A DNA stretch of 33,514 nucleotides from Oopsacas minuta (lineage: Eukaryota; Porifera; Hexactinellida; Lyssacinosida; Leucopsacidae). Location: NCBI GenBank assembly GCA_024704765.1, contig JAKMXF010000099.1, forward strand, positions 451,432 to 484,945, given 5' to 3'. The translations under genes and the position numbers were made by a program. The notes beneath the pieces were generated by a model that was not told where the DNA came from, did no database searches, and was given only the letters and a program-made list of their open reading frames with translations. Position 1 is the stretch's first letter. Each line of letters begins with the position of its first letter. Of the stretch, positions 1 to 11,421 are shown piece after piece.

Positions 1-84
1 ATCTCTGAAAGAAAATTAAAGTGATCTATATGTAGTTTATCACCAACCACTTGTAATTTTGAGGGTGGGCTGATAGCTAGTATT

Positions 85-282
85 TAACTAGAATTTCCTA
101 CTGCTTCTATCCGTGGCTGCTTCTTCCATTTTTGTCAAGCAGTTTATCGAAAATTACAAGATTTAGGTTTTTCTCAATTTATATTCTTGAAGAAAATCAT
201 CAAATATATATACGAAAGCTTCTTGCCCTGGCCTTCATCTCCATCGAAATCATCCCTGAAACATTCCAAGACAAGGGCTAAG
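85..282 (+). other. weak candidate upstream exon
   Basis: A stop-free stretch of about 66 codons ends at a good splice donor (AAG|GTATGTG at 282/283). Its last part is rich in Ser, Lys and Pro. The donor is in phase 0, which would match the next exon at 1414. The encoded residues do not resemble the C2 domain expected before the WW array, so this may be chance or an untranslated exon. The rest of 283-820 shows nothing else I can support. Confidence 0.15.
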
Positions 283-820
283 GTATGTGTGCCCGGTTGA
301 GTTACATGCAGTTTTAATTATTTTGAAAATTATTGGAAATAATTTGGGGCCATAAGCTCTTGAATATGTATGGGGTACAGAGAAGAACCAATAATGATCT
401 TAAGGTATAATTCAGGCGATAGGGAAAATACATACGAATATTTATGAATTTATATCAAAGTTAGTCAAAGAGCATGGAAGTACAGAAACTGTACTAGCTC
501 AAATTGCCACAGGGAATGTCAGGACTCATAGTAAATTATAAAGTATAAATAAATTCCTGAAAATCAAATACCTTACACAAGATTTCAAGTCAGGACAAAG
601 GATTTAGACAAATATTTGACCGGAATAGCTCACAATTTTTCACAGCTTACCAGTAATTCCCTATTAGGCACATATTCCTCTTCATTATTTCATTAGTTTT
701 TAAATATTTAGTGTACTTCCTACGTATTATACTCAATATTATCTGTTCGACTCTTTATGTACTTCATTATCTGTATTCGAATCTTAAATTCTCCAAATAT
801 ATACAATTCTACTTTCCTTA

Positions 821-891
821 ATAAGTTTCACTCAAACGGGTTCCCTCAAGTGGGTTCGCTCAAATAAGTTCGCTCAAATAAGTTCGCTCAA
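821..891. repeat. 14-bp minisatellite, about 5 copies
   Basis: Five consecutive 14-bp units of the form ATAAGTTCGCTCAA are visible. The first three are diverged (for example ACGGGTTCCCTCAA and GTGGGTTCGCTCAA) and the last two are identical. The array is non-coding and lies upstream of the first WW-ligase exon. The flanking stretch 892-1413 is AT-rich intron-like sequence with no other recognised feature. Confidence 0.85.
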
Positions 892-1413
892 TTGGGGACA
901 AATCAATAACATCCTACAGCCATAGTAGCGAGATCTAGGTCATCCGTGGTTATTTGAGAAATTGACCTACCTGTGAGTTTTTATGGTAGAATCCCTGTAT
1001 ATATACATTTTTTTCAATGTATTCCATAAATTTGCCACTAATTTATATCAAAATTTTATCTTATCACAAAATTTCTTATTTTTGAAATTATTCCCTATTA
1101 ATCTTGCCCGTAATCGAAAGTTTCCTGTTCGTGTATTTAGCTATTTGTGACCTTGCGCATACTAACAATACATAGCGATTTAAAATCAGACGGTAGTGTG
1201 ATATCCACGATGTTATTGTACTTGCTTGTTAAAATCAGACACAATATGGTTCATCATTTTCTGGGATTGGTTGACAATTGTGTTGTATTGTGGTTAGTAC
1301 TAGAGAATTCGAATTAAGGGCCAAATTGGTAGGGTTAGGTTCCAACAATCATATCATTGCGTAAGCCTCTTTCTTGATTTATTATAATTTTAATTAGTGT
1401 ATCTATTTTCTAG

Positions 1414-1603
1414 TTAGATCAATCTCAATTTTTGAGAAATCAATCATTTAACAGAGTAGATGTGAATGAACCTATTATTCCTTCACTCGACACATCTCCT
1501 TCTCCAGCCTCATCATTTTCGGCCAATACTCAGTCTATTACAACTTCAGGAAATGATGAGAATACAATGGTGCCAGCACCAGCTGCAGAAATTCACACAA
1601 CTG
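1414..1603 (+). CDS. Su(dx): NEDD4-family E3 ligase, linker exon before the WW domains
   Basis: This is an internal exon. A pyrimidine-rich acceptor ends at the TAG at 1411-1413 and a donor follows at 1604 (ACTG|GTAATT). It encodes about 63 residues rich in Ser, Thr, Pro and Asn. That is the low-complexity linker that separates the C2 domain from the WW domains in the Su(dx)/Itch/WWP ligases. The donor is in phase 1, and joining it to the acceptor at 7016 gives a Gly codon leading directly to LPDGW, the start of WW1. Reading on past 1603 reaches a stop within 15 codons, as expected for intron. Assignment rests on splice phase and position, because the linker is not conserved in this family. 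A second AG at 1416-1417 is an alternative acceptor. Confidence 0.6.
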
Positions 1604-2448
1604 GTAATTTACAAAGATTTGTATGGGAGAATAACATGTTTCCCTAATCTATGTGAAAGATAGGGCAATTCATTTACATCACGGCCATGGTTATGGCATT
1701 TGTATATTTCGATTAGGGAATGTACAATCCGCATCGAGATCCTTTTTTTCAGCATCGGAAGGGATCACCTGTATAATTTTATAGTTCTAGCGCACTTCGC
1801 TTGGGTAGTCCCTGTCCGAGAGCTTAGTGCCTCAGGTTAGCTTCAGTATTAAACAGTTAAATTTCTTGATGCTTTTGGTTGCCACGCGACTGGATATACC
1901 ACTACGTGCCTTGAGATTAACTGCGAAAATTTAATTTTTTATTATCCATGGTCGATCCAAATTCCTTGAATTGCCTTCTGTGTTAATACTAGAGTTTCTG
2001 TGTCTTTTGGTTAGGAATCTTGGCATTTAGTGCCTCGTGTATTAAGAAATTCTATCTAACATTTGGAAAAATACTCCAAATGTTCGAAATTCTAAAAGTA
2101 TTTGGAAAAATACTTTTGTATATTCATGGTGACGTGACCATTCCATAATGAGTTTGCATTTGGTCAAAATCATGATGTCAGGACATTTGCCCCAATAAGA
2201 AGTACCTCAAATTTCAATCTTCGGTCATTTTTATTGGCAGAGCAGCGGCAAATATGTGATTTTAACATCAAAAGGTGACAATAACGTCATAATTTCACCA
2301 TAGGTGTGAATTTTCGTCCAAAACTCTAAATTTCCAAGCCAGACCCAATATAACCCTGGCACTTCCAGTTTCTTCAATTAATTCTGGACATGCAAGCATG
2401 CAAACATATATAGATAGATATATACTGATTAATAGTATTTTTGTGTAA

Positions 2449-2600
2449 CAAGGCCGTAGCCACTGGTCAGGTTGGTTAGGTTTCAACCAGGCCACTTTTG
2501 GCGACTAAATTTCCCCATATGGCACCAAACGGTCAGATTTGTTGGCTTAGCATGACCACTCAGTCAAGTTGGTCAGGTTATGGTCGGGTTTCTTCCAATT
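2449..2600. repeat. diverged copy of the CAGGGCCGTAGCC TIR element
   Basis: The left end, CAAGGCCGTAGCCAC, matches the terminus of the element at 2869 with one mismatch in the first 14 bases. Both copies then continue with a GGTCAGGTT...TTTCAACC segment. The right end is not clear, so the end coordinate is approximate. It has no coding capacity. Confidence 0.5.
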
Positions 2601-2868
2601 GTTAATTAACAGGTATTTAACCATTCCCAAGCATAGGAATGTTGTAAGATCTTAGTTATCAAGCTTTTTCTAATATTTCTTTGCCACATACGTATGGTTA
2701 TGTTCGAACTACTATTGCCCTGATTTCAACACGTAACTACTATCTGAGATCGATTTAGATCCTTCTGGCGTTCTTGGTATACTTATAACCCACTCTTGAA
2801 GAATATTTATAAATATCATTGACTTAGAATTATGGCCCTGGCTAGAGTCACACTTTTATATAATTTAT

Positions 2869-3044
2869 CAGGGCCGTAGCCATCGGTCCGGTTAGTCGTT
2901 GGTCAGGTTTCAACCTGACCGATTTTGTTACAATATTTTTCAATAATTCACCAACTGGTCCAGTTGTACAAGTTAACCTGACTAATTTGTCTTGTTTGTG
3001 CTGTATTCAACCGAACCACTTGTATTTTCATGGCTACGGCCCTG
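2869..3044. mobile_element. 176-bp MITE with perfect 15-bp TIRs
   Basis: The element starts CAGGGCCGTAGCCAT and ends with the exact reverse complement ATGGCTACGGCCCTG. The inside is built from inverted GGTCAGGTT/AACCTGACC-type motifs. A CAGGG start is common in hAT elements, but I see no 8-bp target duplication (TAATTTAT on the left, GTGTATGA on the right), so the superfamily is open. A related partial copy lies 270 bp upstream. Confidence 0.75.
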
Positions 3045-3634
3045 GTGTATGATCGTCTTTGTGAACGGATCATTAATTTTTAAAAAAGCATCCTAACCTT
3101 ATAACTCGGTAATTGACGTGCACTCGGATAGTACGTACTAATTTTTGTATCCCAAATGGGTTTTATCTGAGTTACATAGTATATTGTTAAGATTGAATAT
3201 CGTGCACAGAGTAGAACTAACTCGAAACTCTCAGTTAACTGAATACGGCCAGGAAATGTCTCATTTTATGACGCCAAAAGGGTGCTGATATCTTGATTTG
3301 TGTATGGAAATCGGTTAAAACGAAGTGTTGAAATTATTGGATCCTTTCGTTACGAACGTAACACTTCGACCTTGAGCAGTTAAATAACTCAAATCCATTC
3401 TTATGTTAAATTCGCTCCTATTTGTCTAAGATGGATAAGAATAGTTCTGTTGACTAGATTCCAAATGGTCTTGATTTTTAAATAGTCAATTAAATGACAG
3501 GTGCGGCACCAGCAGTTACCGCGAGCTTCGTATCTCTTGTTGAAACAATCGGCTGATTTGCTAGGCTTGCATTACATTCATGTTGGAATTAATTCAGGTA
3601 TGATTGTAAATCGAGTTGTTGGTTTTTACAAGTA

Positions 3635-3700
3635 TTTTCGAATGGAATTTGCCGTCTGCTTTATCCCTAGGGCAGGGGACGGCAGATAGTTTTCGAATGG
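3635..3700. repeat. mini fold-back flanked by 11-bp direct repeats
   Basis: The direct repeat TTTTCGAATGG occurs at 3635-3645 and 3690-3700. The 44 bases between them hold a hairpin with GCCGTC and GACGGC arms around a CCCTAGGG core. This could be a tiny insertion with its target duplication, or chance. No gene is visible in the surrounding 3045-3960. Confidence 0.45.
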
Positions 3701-3962
3701 TATGCTGACCCAATTTTCAATTTCTAGAAGTACTTAGTAATTCTGTTTGGTTTTAATTATGATTCGAGACCTATCAAAGTAAACCGTACTTATGACAGTA
3801 TGTAATAGTTGGTAAATTATGTAAGATGTATAATTACCTGTATACATTTTGTAGCGAATTTTGAATGGACAAATTATAGCTGCGCTTTTAGGATTTCAAT
3901 TTCTACATAATTTCACATCTATTGATTCTTTAACTGGTACTCAAATGACAAATTCTTCACTT

Positions 3963-4866
3963 ATGGACACAGATAAAAAACGAAAATATAGTGATAATTA
4001 TAACCAACACGGTTTCACACTGATCCTGAAAATTGGACGTGAACTACCACGTGTGTAGTGTGCTATAAAGTACTTTCTGACCATTTTATCTTACTCAAGG
4101 TGCATCTCAACGGATGTCATCCAGAACTAGCGGATAAAGAAGTTGGATACTTCAAACGAATGTAAGGAGTGAAGAAAGTTCGTTTTGGTAGGAGTGGTCA
4201 GGTACATCAAAAATAATCAAGTAAGCTTTCATGCGTCACACATGGTTGCTCTGAGAATCGCTCAAGAGAAAGCGCCACATACAATCGCTGAGAATGTTAT
4301 ACTACCATGTTGTAAGGGTATCGTTCGCTGAGTAATTGGGGATTATGGAGAAAACAAGATCGCCTGTGTGCCTCTCTCCAATGACACAGTTTAGCGACGA
4401 ATATGTGATATTGCAGAAGATATTGAGAGACAGGTAGAACTAAAAATATTTAAACAAATTTGCAAATCAGCAAGACGAGTCGACCGATGTATCAAATTCC
4501 GCTCAGCTCCTTGTTTCTGTACGGTACATTAGAAATGGAGACTTCAAGAAATTCCTGTTTTGTCATTGTCTGGAATCCATAACAAGATTATTTGCACAGG
4601 AGTTTCTGAATATTTGAGAGAAGAGGATTTTCAGGGAGCAATCTGAGTGTGTGTACCACTGATGGTGCTCCTGCCATGCTTGGAATTCGCGCCGGATTCC
4701 GAGCACGAGTGAAAGCAGTCAATCCTGATACTAAGCTTATCCACTCTATGATTCACAGAAATGCTCTGACATCTAAAACACTACCTCCAGAGCTAAAAGC
4801 AACCCTTGACTATGTAATCAATACTTGTTATGGTGAAAAACAGAAAGAATCAGTTAAGACTACCTA
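3963..4866 (+). pseudogene. decayed hAT transposase, ZBED5/SCAND3-like
   Basis: The first block reads MDTDKKRKYSDNYNQHGFT, the usual start of ZBED5/FAM200/SCAND3-type hAT-derived proteins just before a BED-like zinc finger. It is followed in shifted frames by residues resembling the finger and central region, for example IAENVILPCCKGIV near 4280. The best-preserved block (4649-4866) carries CTTDGAPAMLGIRAGF, with the catalytic-region Asp, and then HSMIHRNALTSKTLP, the family's typical continuation. Several stops and frameshifts separate the blocks, and the C-terminal dimerisation region is missing, with a stop at 4865. In hAT elements this protein would cut and paste DNA as an oligomer; this copy cannot. 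I found no terminal repeats, so the element limits are unknown. Confidence 0.8.
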
Positions 4867-5105
4867 GAAACTTCAGACGCCCATCCTTCATCCTTGTCTA
4901 AGGCGCATTAAAATCATGACATCAAAATTCATATAAATGCTCATCGAAAATTGAATTTTTTGAATATTTGAAATTCTTGTATTTCGATGAATTAATGTCA
5001 CTTATTCATTCATATGCATTGAGTTATACAGGTTATCCGGAGTACGCTCCTAGCTGTCCTCCTCTCAAATTTAGATACGCCTAAATCAGAAAATTAGTGT
5101 TACAG

Positions 5106-5137
5106 TACGAGGGTCAGTCCAAAGGTTTTGTCGTGCA
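5106..5137. repeat. mariner left TIR with TA target
   Basis: The terminus TACGAGGGTCAGTCC continues into GTTTTGTCGTGCA. It pairs with 6387-6418 except for one position (AAAGG here, AAAAG in the partner). Confidence 0.9.
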
Positions 5138-6416
5138 CAAGAAATATGATAACAAATTTAATCTAACTTCCACAGTTTCTCAGAATAACGACCACAACAA
5201 TCTATGCAAAGTTGCATACGATGAAACCAACTGTCGAAACAATTATGCCATTTTTTCCTCTGACAGGCTCCAAAGGGCCTCTTCAAATGCCAGACGAGCC
5301 TCTTCATGACTCTAAAACCTTATTCCACGGATCTTTTCCTTGATTGTTGGGAACAAGAAAAAGTCGCATGGAGCAAAGTCTGGACTGTAAGGTGGATGCA
5401 ATACCAACTGGACCGAATTTTCGGCCAGGAAGTCCAATGTTTGGCTGTTGTGTGTGCAGATGCATTATCGTGGTGAAGGAGAAGTCCTCTGATACCGGTC
5501 TTAGGGCGACGAGAACTCCAGCTTCGAAAGCCTTGGGTATGCAATTGTTAATGTACCAATCAGCATTGACGGTACGACGATCCTTGAGAGGAATTATTGC
5601 TACTGGGCCAGTCTTATAGAAAAAGTAGCCACCCTCTTCTTCCCAACGCTGCGAGCCCGGCGAACTTTAACAGGGGGATCTAGCCAAGAAACGCCTAGAT
5701 TGAAGATTGTCGCTTTGTTTCCGGATCGTACTGATATATCCATCTCTCATCACATCTTAGTATGTCGTAAACTAGTTTAGACTCTCCTCCTTTAAATTTC
5801 TTGAGCATGAACTTGCACCATTCTACACTTGTCTCTAATTGCATTTCAGAGGATTATGAGGAATCCATCGGACCGCAAGCCTTCTGACACCAAGATAATC
5901 ATGTAGAATAGTATTGATGGCGGATTTCCCGATCTTTAGGGTCTCAACAAACTGCTCATAGCTGATGCGGCTATCCTCTCTGATTAATATCTCGGCAGCA
6001 GTAATAGTCTCTGGAGTGACAGCGGTTGTAGGTCGCCCAGACCTAGCTTCATCTTGTAGTGACGTTCTCTCCCACCTGAAATATAGATACCAACGCTCCA
6101 CTGTACGCTTAGATGGAACTTGATCTTGGAAAACTTCCACCAAGTTTTCATGATTCTACTCCACTGATATCTTACGCATAAACTCATAAAACATCATGGC
6201 TCTAAAATCCCTTCTTTCCAGTTCCATTCAGAAATAATAACATCTGTATATAGGTTTATGGATAAAATACCGCTACTTAGAGAATGAATGTTGAATATAG
6301 CTCAAATTATTAGTAGAGTCATTATATACGTATATATCTAAGTATATAGTGTTGTATTTATTTGATTGAAGAAAAAATAGAACCTTTGCACGACAAAACT
6401 TTTGGACTGACCCTCG
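5108..6416 (-). mobile_element. full-length mariner element (DD34D), inactive
   Basis: Terminal repeats of about 30 bp face each other. The left one begins CGAGGGTCAGTCC at 5108 and continues to about 5137. The right one ends with its reverse complement at 6416. I see one mismatch between the repeats. Both ends are flanked by TA (5106-5107 and 6417-6418), the target duplication of Tc1/mariner. The length of 1,309 bp is normal for mariner. The transposase lies on the minus strand. It sits in intron 1 of the WW ligase, next to the hAT remnant. Confidence 0.93.
5244..6227 (-). pseudogene. mariner transposase, frameshifted
   Basis: Reading the minus strand from an ATG at 6227, the N-terminal half holds the paired helix-turn-helix region, including SKRTVERWY and the linker DEARSGRPTTA. 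The first catalytic Asp is in CDERWIYQYDPETK (about 5700-5755). The second is in HHDNASAHT and the third in PPYSPDFAPCDFF. After correcting one missing base, 34 residues separate these last two, the DD34D signature of true mariners. Decay includes an in-frame stop near residue 24, further stops in the middle, and a one-base deletion just after HTTAK. The C-terminus ends at a TAA at 5244-5246. The span of about 327 codons is close to the usual 345 or so. The enzyme would bind the TIRs and move the element. Confidence 0.9.
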
Positions 6417-6418
6417 TA
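6387..6418. repeat. mariner right TIR with TA target
   Basis: TGCACGACAAAAC leads into GGACTGACCCTCGTA. It is the inverted partner of 5106-5137. Confidence 0.9.
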
Positions 6419-7015
6419 TAGGAGAGATCCTCAATTTTATGCTCCAAACATGAAATCGTAAAAATCATATGCCTAGAGTAGCGTCTAGCGCACCTAGCTA
6501 ATTTCTTGTTCATACGGTATTAATATTCAGCACGTTTTCTTTAGAATAGATTTCTTAACATATCTTTTATCATTTCGTCAAAATTCATGAATCTACTTTT
6601 GATAAATTTTATTATTTTCATGTCCATTGAATAAATTTTAAAATTTTTCTTCCAACAAGCTATCGTTCAACATGAATCATAGCCTACTTTACATAAGGCC
6701 TGATAGTAAAGTCGAAATTTCGCACCAGGGATGAAGCATAAGGGCAAATTTTAAGCACCCTCATGCTAAATTCGTTTTATTGCAAAATTTATTACTTTCT
6801 TTACTTCTAGTTATACTTATTTCAAGTCACTTATTTGCCTTTAGTTGGTCTTTTCTCGCTTATTCAGGGTAATACAATTTACTCATCTTTAGCAGGCCAG
6901 TGAAGTCATTTATACGATTATTGAATCAGTGACGCCTTTCACTGAATATTTCCTTGTCTAATTTTAACTTTCCACTTTTCTTTCCTATTTATTGTTTTAT
7001 GTGCAATGCTTGTAG

Positions 7016-7396
7016 GTCCTACAAGTTATGAACTTCCGGATGGTTGGGAGATGAGATATGATAAACATGGTAGAGCTTATTTTGTTAATCATAATTCACG
7101 GAAAACTCAATGGGACCCACCACTTCCTAAAGGTTGGGAAGAGAGAAGAGATCCCCATGGTCGTGTGTATTATGTTGATCATAACTCTAGATCAACTACT
7201 TGGCAAAGGCCAACCCGAGATTATATTCGACGTTTACAGAATTACAAATCTCAAATGGCTCAACAACAGGACCCAAATTCGCAACGTATCTTTATGTCAA
7301 GGAAACTTCCCGGAATTGACATTTCTCCTGGATCTTCAGACCCTGATGGTTTAGGGTCACTTCCCGATTCCTGGGAGATGAGGCAAACTCCCCAAG
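7016..7396 (+). CDS. Su(dx): NEDD4-family E3 ligase, exon with WW1, WW2 and start of WW3
   Basis: The acceptor TGCTTGTAG ends at 7015 and the donor CCCCAAG|GTAAGG follows 7396 in phase 1. WW1 (7033-7122) begins LPDGWEMR and ends TQWDPP. WW2 begins at once at 7123 with LPKGWEER and ends TTWQRP. The WW1-WW2 tandem with almost no linker, then a QRPT...[11 protein letters not shown] helix-like spacer, is the layout of Su(dx)/Itch/WWP1/WWP2. WW3 starts at 7360 ([12 protein letters not shown]) and is cut by the intron inside its first hairpin. These WW domains bind PPxY motifs and bring substrates such as Notch-pathway and membrane proteins to the C-terminal HECT domain for ubiquitination. Both signature Trp residues are present in WW1 and WW2. 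The short reading frame past 7396 is intron read-through. Confidence 0.92.
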
Positions 7397-8267
7397 GTAA
7401 GGATACCTATTTTATTTATAGCAAAACCTTTACGAGTGAGTGGTAAAGTAGGACCTGATATTTTTGCAATAATGGATTTATTTAACAAAATTTTCTTTCA
7501 AAGAATGCGTATAATATGTGGTTTCTGCTGTAGTACTGGAATATTCTGATGTTCCTTTCCAGTTTGATTTCTTATTGTAACCTTCACTATTAGTAGCAAT
7601 AGTTAACTAGTGAACAAACGTGGACACAGTTAACCAAACACAACCTTGTTAATCGTTAATCCGTTAACCTAAAGGTTACTTCGTCAACACCAGGGGCGTC
7701 GCCACGGGGGCAGCATTGAGGGCAATGCTCCCCTGGCAAAATCTCGTGCCCCGATGCATGCCCGTTGGCTCAATTGTAAGTTGAACAATTTCTGCGCGCT
7801 TCGCTCGCATCGTACCCTCATTATTTTATAACGCAACCCAAAAATCAGAAATTATCTTGTAATAATCTGCTGACCTAAGTATTAATTATTCTTTCAGTAT
7901 TACCTTGAGCAAATGTTTATTCTTATTCATGTACGTAAAGTACAAGTCAAACTGAAAAAAATCATCCAATCCAAGTGTTTATTACGCAGTTATGAGAAAT
8001 GTTTCAAGACCCAAAGCAACTTGACAGTAGAAAGGTAATTAATGTTGTAACAATTATAGCTTGTTGTTCAGAGGCTACGTCTCGACTCCACTGGAAGACT
8101 TCAGCTCCCCATTTTCCTGTAGAATTTCTCCTAAAAATGGGTCAACCTCGGAAAATTGTCTACAAAATTTTTTACATATAGTTGGCAGGGGATTTTTCTG
8201 AGCTTTTCAATGATTTTGTCATGTTATTTTTCCGAACGCTAACACAAAAACGACAAAGCCACCGTTT

Positions 8268-8336
8268 AAAAGTTTGCACGTGTGATAGTAGTGACCATCC
8301 ATATTCACTACTATCACTCAAGAACGTGCGAACTTT
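8268..8336. repeat. hairpin repeat
   Basis: The left arm 8268-8294 (AAAGTTTGCACGTG, then TGATAGTAGTGA) pairs with the right arm 8305-8336 (TCACTACTATCA, then ACGTGCGAACTTT). A 10-base loop separates them and the right arm has a short bulge. It has no coding capacity and is probably a small fold-back element. Confidence 0.8.
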
Positions 8337-10107
8337 ATTATGACAAATTTTTATACGTTTTCTATACAGCTTTAGATTTTGTTTCATTTTTTATACATTG
8401 ACTTTGAATTCAAAGATGCGATATTTAAAAGTTCTAAGCGTCATCAATTATTGAGCAATTTTTCTTCAAATACTACTCACTAATCAACGAAATTGGTATA
8501 TTTGCTTTTATGGTTTAGAGATGATATTCTACATGCAGTAGAACTCGCTTCCTATGTACTCCCACATAAGCCGTACTGTCTCAATTAACTGAAATTTCTC
8601 CTTTCTATTCGATTATAAATGATTCGGTTAATACGTACTCGGATAAGACGAAAATTATTCTTCCCAAAAGAACAAAATTGATTGAATCATACTGACGTAA
8701 GACGTACTCAATGATAAATGCAGTAAATATCCTCTACATAATCAAATCTAATTCAAATCCCAATATACTTTTTATCTTATCCATAGACTACTATATCAAC
8801 AGATGGGAAGTAGCCAAGCAATGAACATAAACTATCTAGCCGACAGATGTATTGTTCTCCCAATATTTCAGGATATTCAATACTTTTCATCTCCTACTGA
8901 ACTTCATCTTTTATTCTCTACTCCTATGAATAAAATTCTAAATAATTATCCTGCAATTTCACCCTGTCTAACTTTTGAAACGAAATCTCTAGCATCTATT
9001 TGAAGTATGTACCAAACCGTGTTTAAATATGATAAATCATCTAGATATAGATTTGAAAAGGTCAAAATTGAAACCTACATGCTCTATTACCCTGAATAGC
9101 AGTTAAAATCTCTAGTATAGTTTCAATAATCACCAATATGGTGTAAAATATTCACTTGAGAAAAAATTATAATCAATAATAACCAAATTAACATCTGCTG
9201 GATAGTTGCCAAATGCACTATTGATCAATATACTACAATTCCACAAGTTTCCCCGGTGCTAAAGATTTTCTATTTTTATTCTTTTTATTTTCCAGAGGGA
9301 ATTTTTCTAAACTGTATAACTCTCTCAAATGATGTCCAACCAGTTTTTTATTGTGATATTCTTAATAAGTCTCAAATTCCCCATCGTCTTTTAAGTATTT
9401 TGGGGAGATTTTTCCCTAGCAACGCAAGAATGCCTCAGTAATATGACAACATTTCAATCTCAATTGTGTCCTAACCCCGTCGGGTGAACTAATGCATGTG
9501 ATTGTTTGAGGCAATCAATCGACTTCCCACTATATACAATATCGTTTACCACCATGTTAACGAGTCAGCTTTTAGGATAATCATGAGATGGAAGTAATAT
9601 AGGCAATTAAAATTCACAATGTTTCTCGAATTTGTAGCATAAATAGTTTTCCCAGTTACCGAGATTTCAACCTTACGAAAATGGATCAATTTCTCTCTAC
9701 GAATTATTTACAAAACAAACGATAACATGCACAACCTACGTAACTAAAGCCTATTCACGATATTTAACTATGGATTACTCCAAGTCTATTCAATTTGACT
9801 TACAATTATATTTTTATCGATAAAACAAAATCGGTGCATTTTGGCTCGAATAAATGTACAATTGATAGTTAATAATTTACGAATGCCATATTATCCAACT
9901 GTTACCAGTTTGAAATAACGTCATCTGTTTGATCAGAAGTGCAATGTGTTGTTAAAAATGCACCATTTTTAAGGCTCTGATAACGATCACTACGTCTTCG
10001 ATTCCAGAAATAATATCAAGTGATCGAAGGATGTTTATACATAAAATATAAAATTTTTATAATTTTATATTTTACGTAACTGTGTTATATTAAATACCAT
10101 GGATAGC

Positions 10108-10164
10108 ACTTATTTGATAAAACTTTGGTAACTCGGTAGTCACTAGAGTTATTATCAAATAAGT
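10108..10164. repeat. short inverted repeat
   Basis: Perfect 13-bp arms, ACTTATTTGATAA and TTATCAAATAAGT, lie around a 31-base spacer that holds a further TAACTC/GAGTTA pair. The function is unknown. Confidence 0.6.
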
Positions 10165-10352
10165 CCAGCTAATATTTACTAGATATCAAACTTCCCATAC
10201 CCTTGTAATTCATTTTAATACGGTATCTTGAAGAACTATTGTGTAATCTTAATAATGACCAAATATGGGCAAAATCACGATTGCGTCACATCGGTTTGAG
10301 ATAAAATTAAACAAATTCTTTAAATTACGCTTTTTAATTGCTTTTGAACTTA

Positions 10353-10650
10353 CTAAAGGGTTATACCGGATTGTAATTCTGTTTTTCTTCCAATAATACA
10401 ATTCGCCGCAGTAAAACACAAGATTCTGCAAGTTCCCCAACCTACTAGTATTGCAATTAACACAGATAGATCTCCAAACATAGATATCACCAATTTCAGC
10501 CATAAAGACTCCGTGAGTTCACAAATATATTTCGAGATGAACCAATTGGCAGATGATAAGTTTTCTAAGTCAGAAGAATCTAATCCTTCATTTTGAGAGA
10601 ATTCAGAAACGGCATCTTTAATATGTTCATTGGCGGGACTAATGTGATGT
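10353..10650 (-). pseudogene. degenerate membrane-protein-like reading frame
   Basis: The minus strand is open for about 99 codons with no good start. It gives an acidic, polar first half and then a hydrophobic run of roughly 25 residues that could cross a membrane, followed by a short tail and a stop at 10353. The frame just upstream (to about 10740) also looks protein-like but is shifted. The layout, a polar stalk followed by one membrane anchor near the C-terminus, recalls envelope-type glycoproteins of arthropod retroelements. I cannot name a family, and chance in AT-rich DNA is possible. Confidence 0.2.
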
Positions 10651-10847
10651 TAGAAGTAGAATTAGATATTTCGTATAAAATTGATTCAATTTGTAGAATA
10701 CCAGTAATTGAATTGGCAGAATATTTTCCTCCATTGTACAAAGCTATGGCAGATATAAACAGATAATTTCAAGATACAAGTCTACTGAAATATTTCGCTC
10801 CATCATATTAAGGTGAACAAATGTTGTACAAAGGTTATCACAATGCC

Positions 10848-11421
10848 CACGGGTCTCTCAGAAAATCATATTGATCGAAAAAACGAGGTCCTTGAGATTT
10901 TTCATGATTCTTGTGTAGAATTTTGCATAGAATCCGATTCTGTTGCCAAAAAAATATTTCTCACACAAATTTTTGAGTTATTTTATATTTTTTTGTAAAA
11001 AAAAAATTTTTTTAGTTCCCATTTTTATATGTTGTCGGGTTGCTAATTTATCATATTAGAATCATCGTTATCACTCATACATTGAATATAATACATCCAT
11101 CAGTCACATATAGAATAAATTAAGTACTTATAGAATTAACGAAATTAATTTCCTTGACAGCATTTAGTAGGTTTTCGCCGTAATTTTCTAGAGACTCGCT
11201 ACATTGATAATTTCTCCAAACTTTGATGAATCGAGAATGAGCTGATTCAGCTGCCTGCTCTGAAACGGCGCCCAATCCCATACCAACTGGAAGGAATTTG
11301 GTGATAAATGGGATAACATGTCTGCACACTATATGGACTTTTGTTGAACAATTCAGCCCAGTTAATTTGAATGCTTCTTCAAATTGAAATATCGCCAGTT
11401 TGTAATCACCTTGTATCTTTT
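10848..11421. repeat. left 574-bp arm of the palindrome
   Basis: It pairs with 11948-12521 without any length difference, including an A10/T7 homopolymer run. Confidence 0.92.

Larger units (their letters stand above)
1604..7015 (+). other. intron 1 of the WW ligase (about 5.4 kb)
   Basis: The donor GTAATT is at 1604 and the acceptor TTGTAG ends at 7015, in matching phase 1. It contains two copies of a short TIR element, a hAT pseudogene and a mariner, listed separately. The stretches 1604-2448, 3045-3962, 4867-5107 and 6417-7015 show no coding sequence I can support. A CATAGCCTAC end of the family seen complete at 19232-19886 lies at about 6679. Confidence 0.6.

Noticed and set aside
5344-5619. 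91-codon plus-strand frame
   Set aside because: It is the antisense of the mariner transposase catalytic region.
7681-7760. CAGGGGCGTCGCCACGGGGG as a transposon terminus
   Set aside because: It looks like an element end, but no inverted partner or target duplication is visible.
8803-9003. 66-codon plus frame
   Set aside because: AT-rich sequence, no conserved motif and no splice context.
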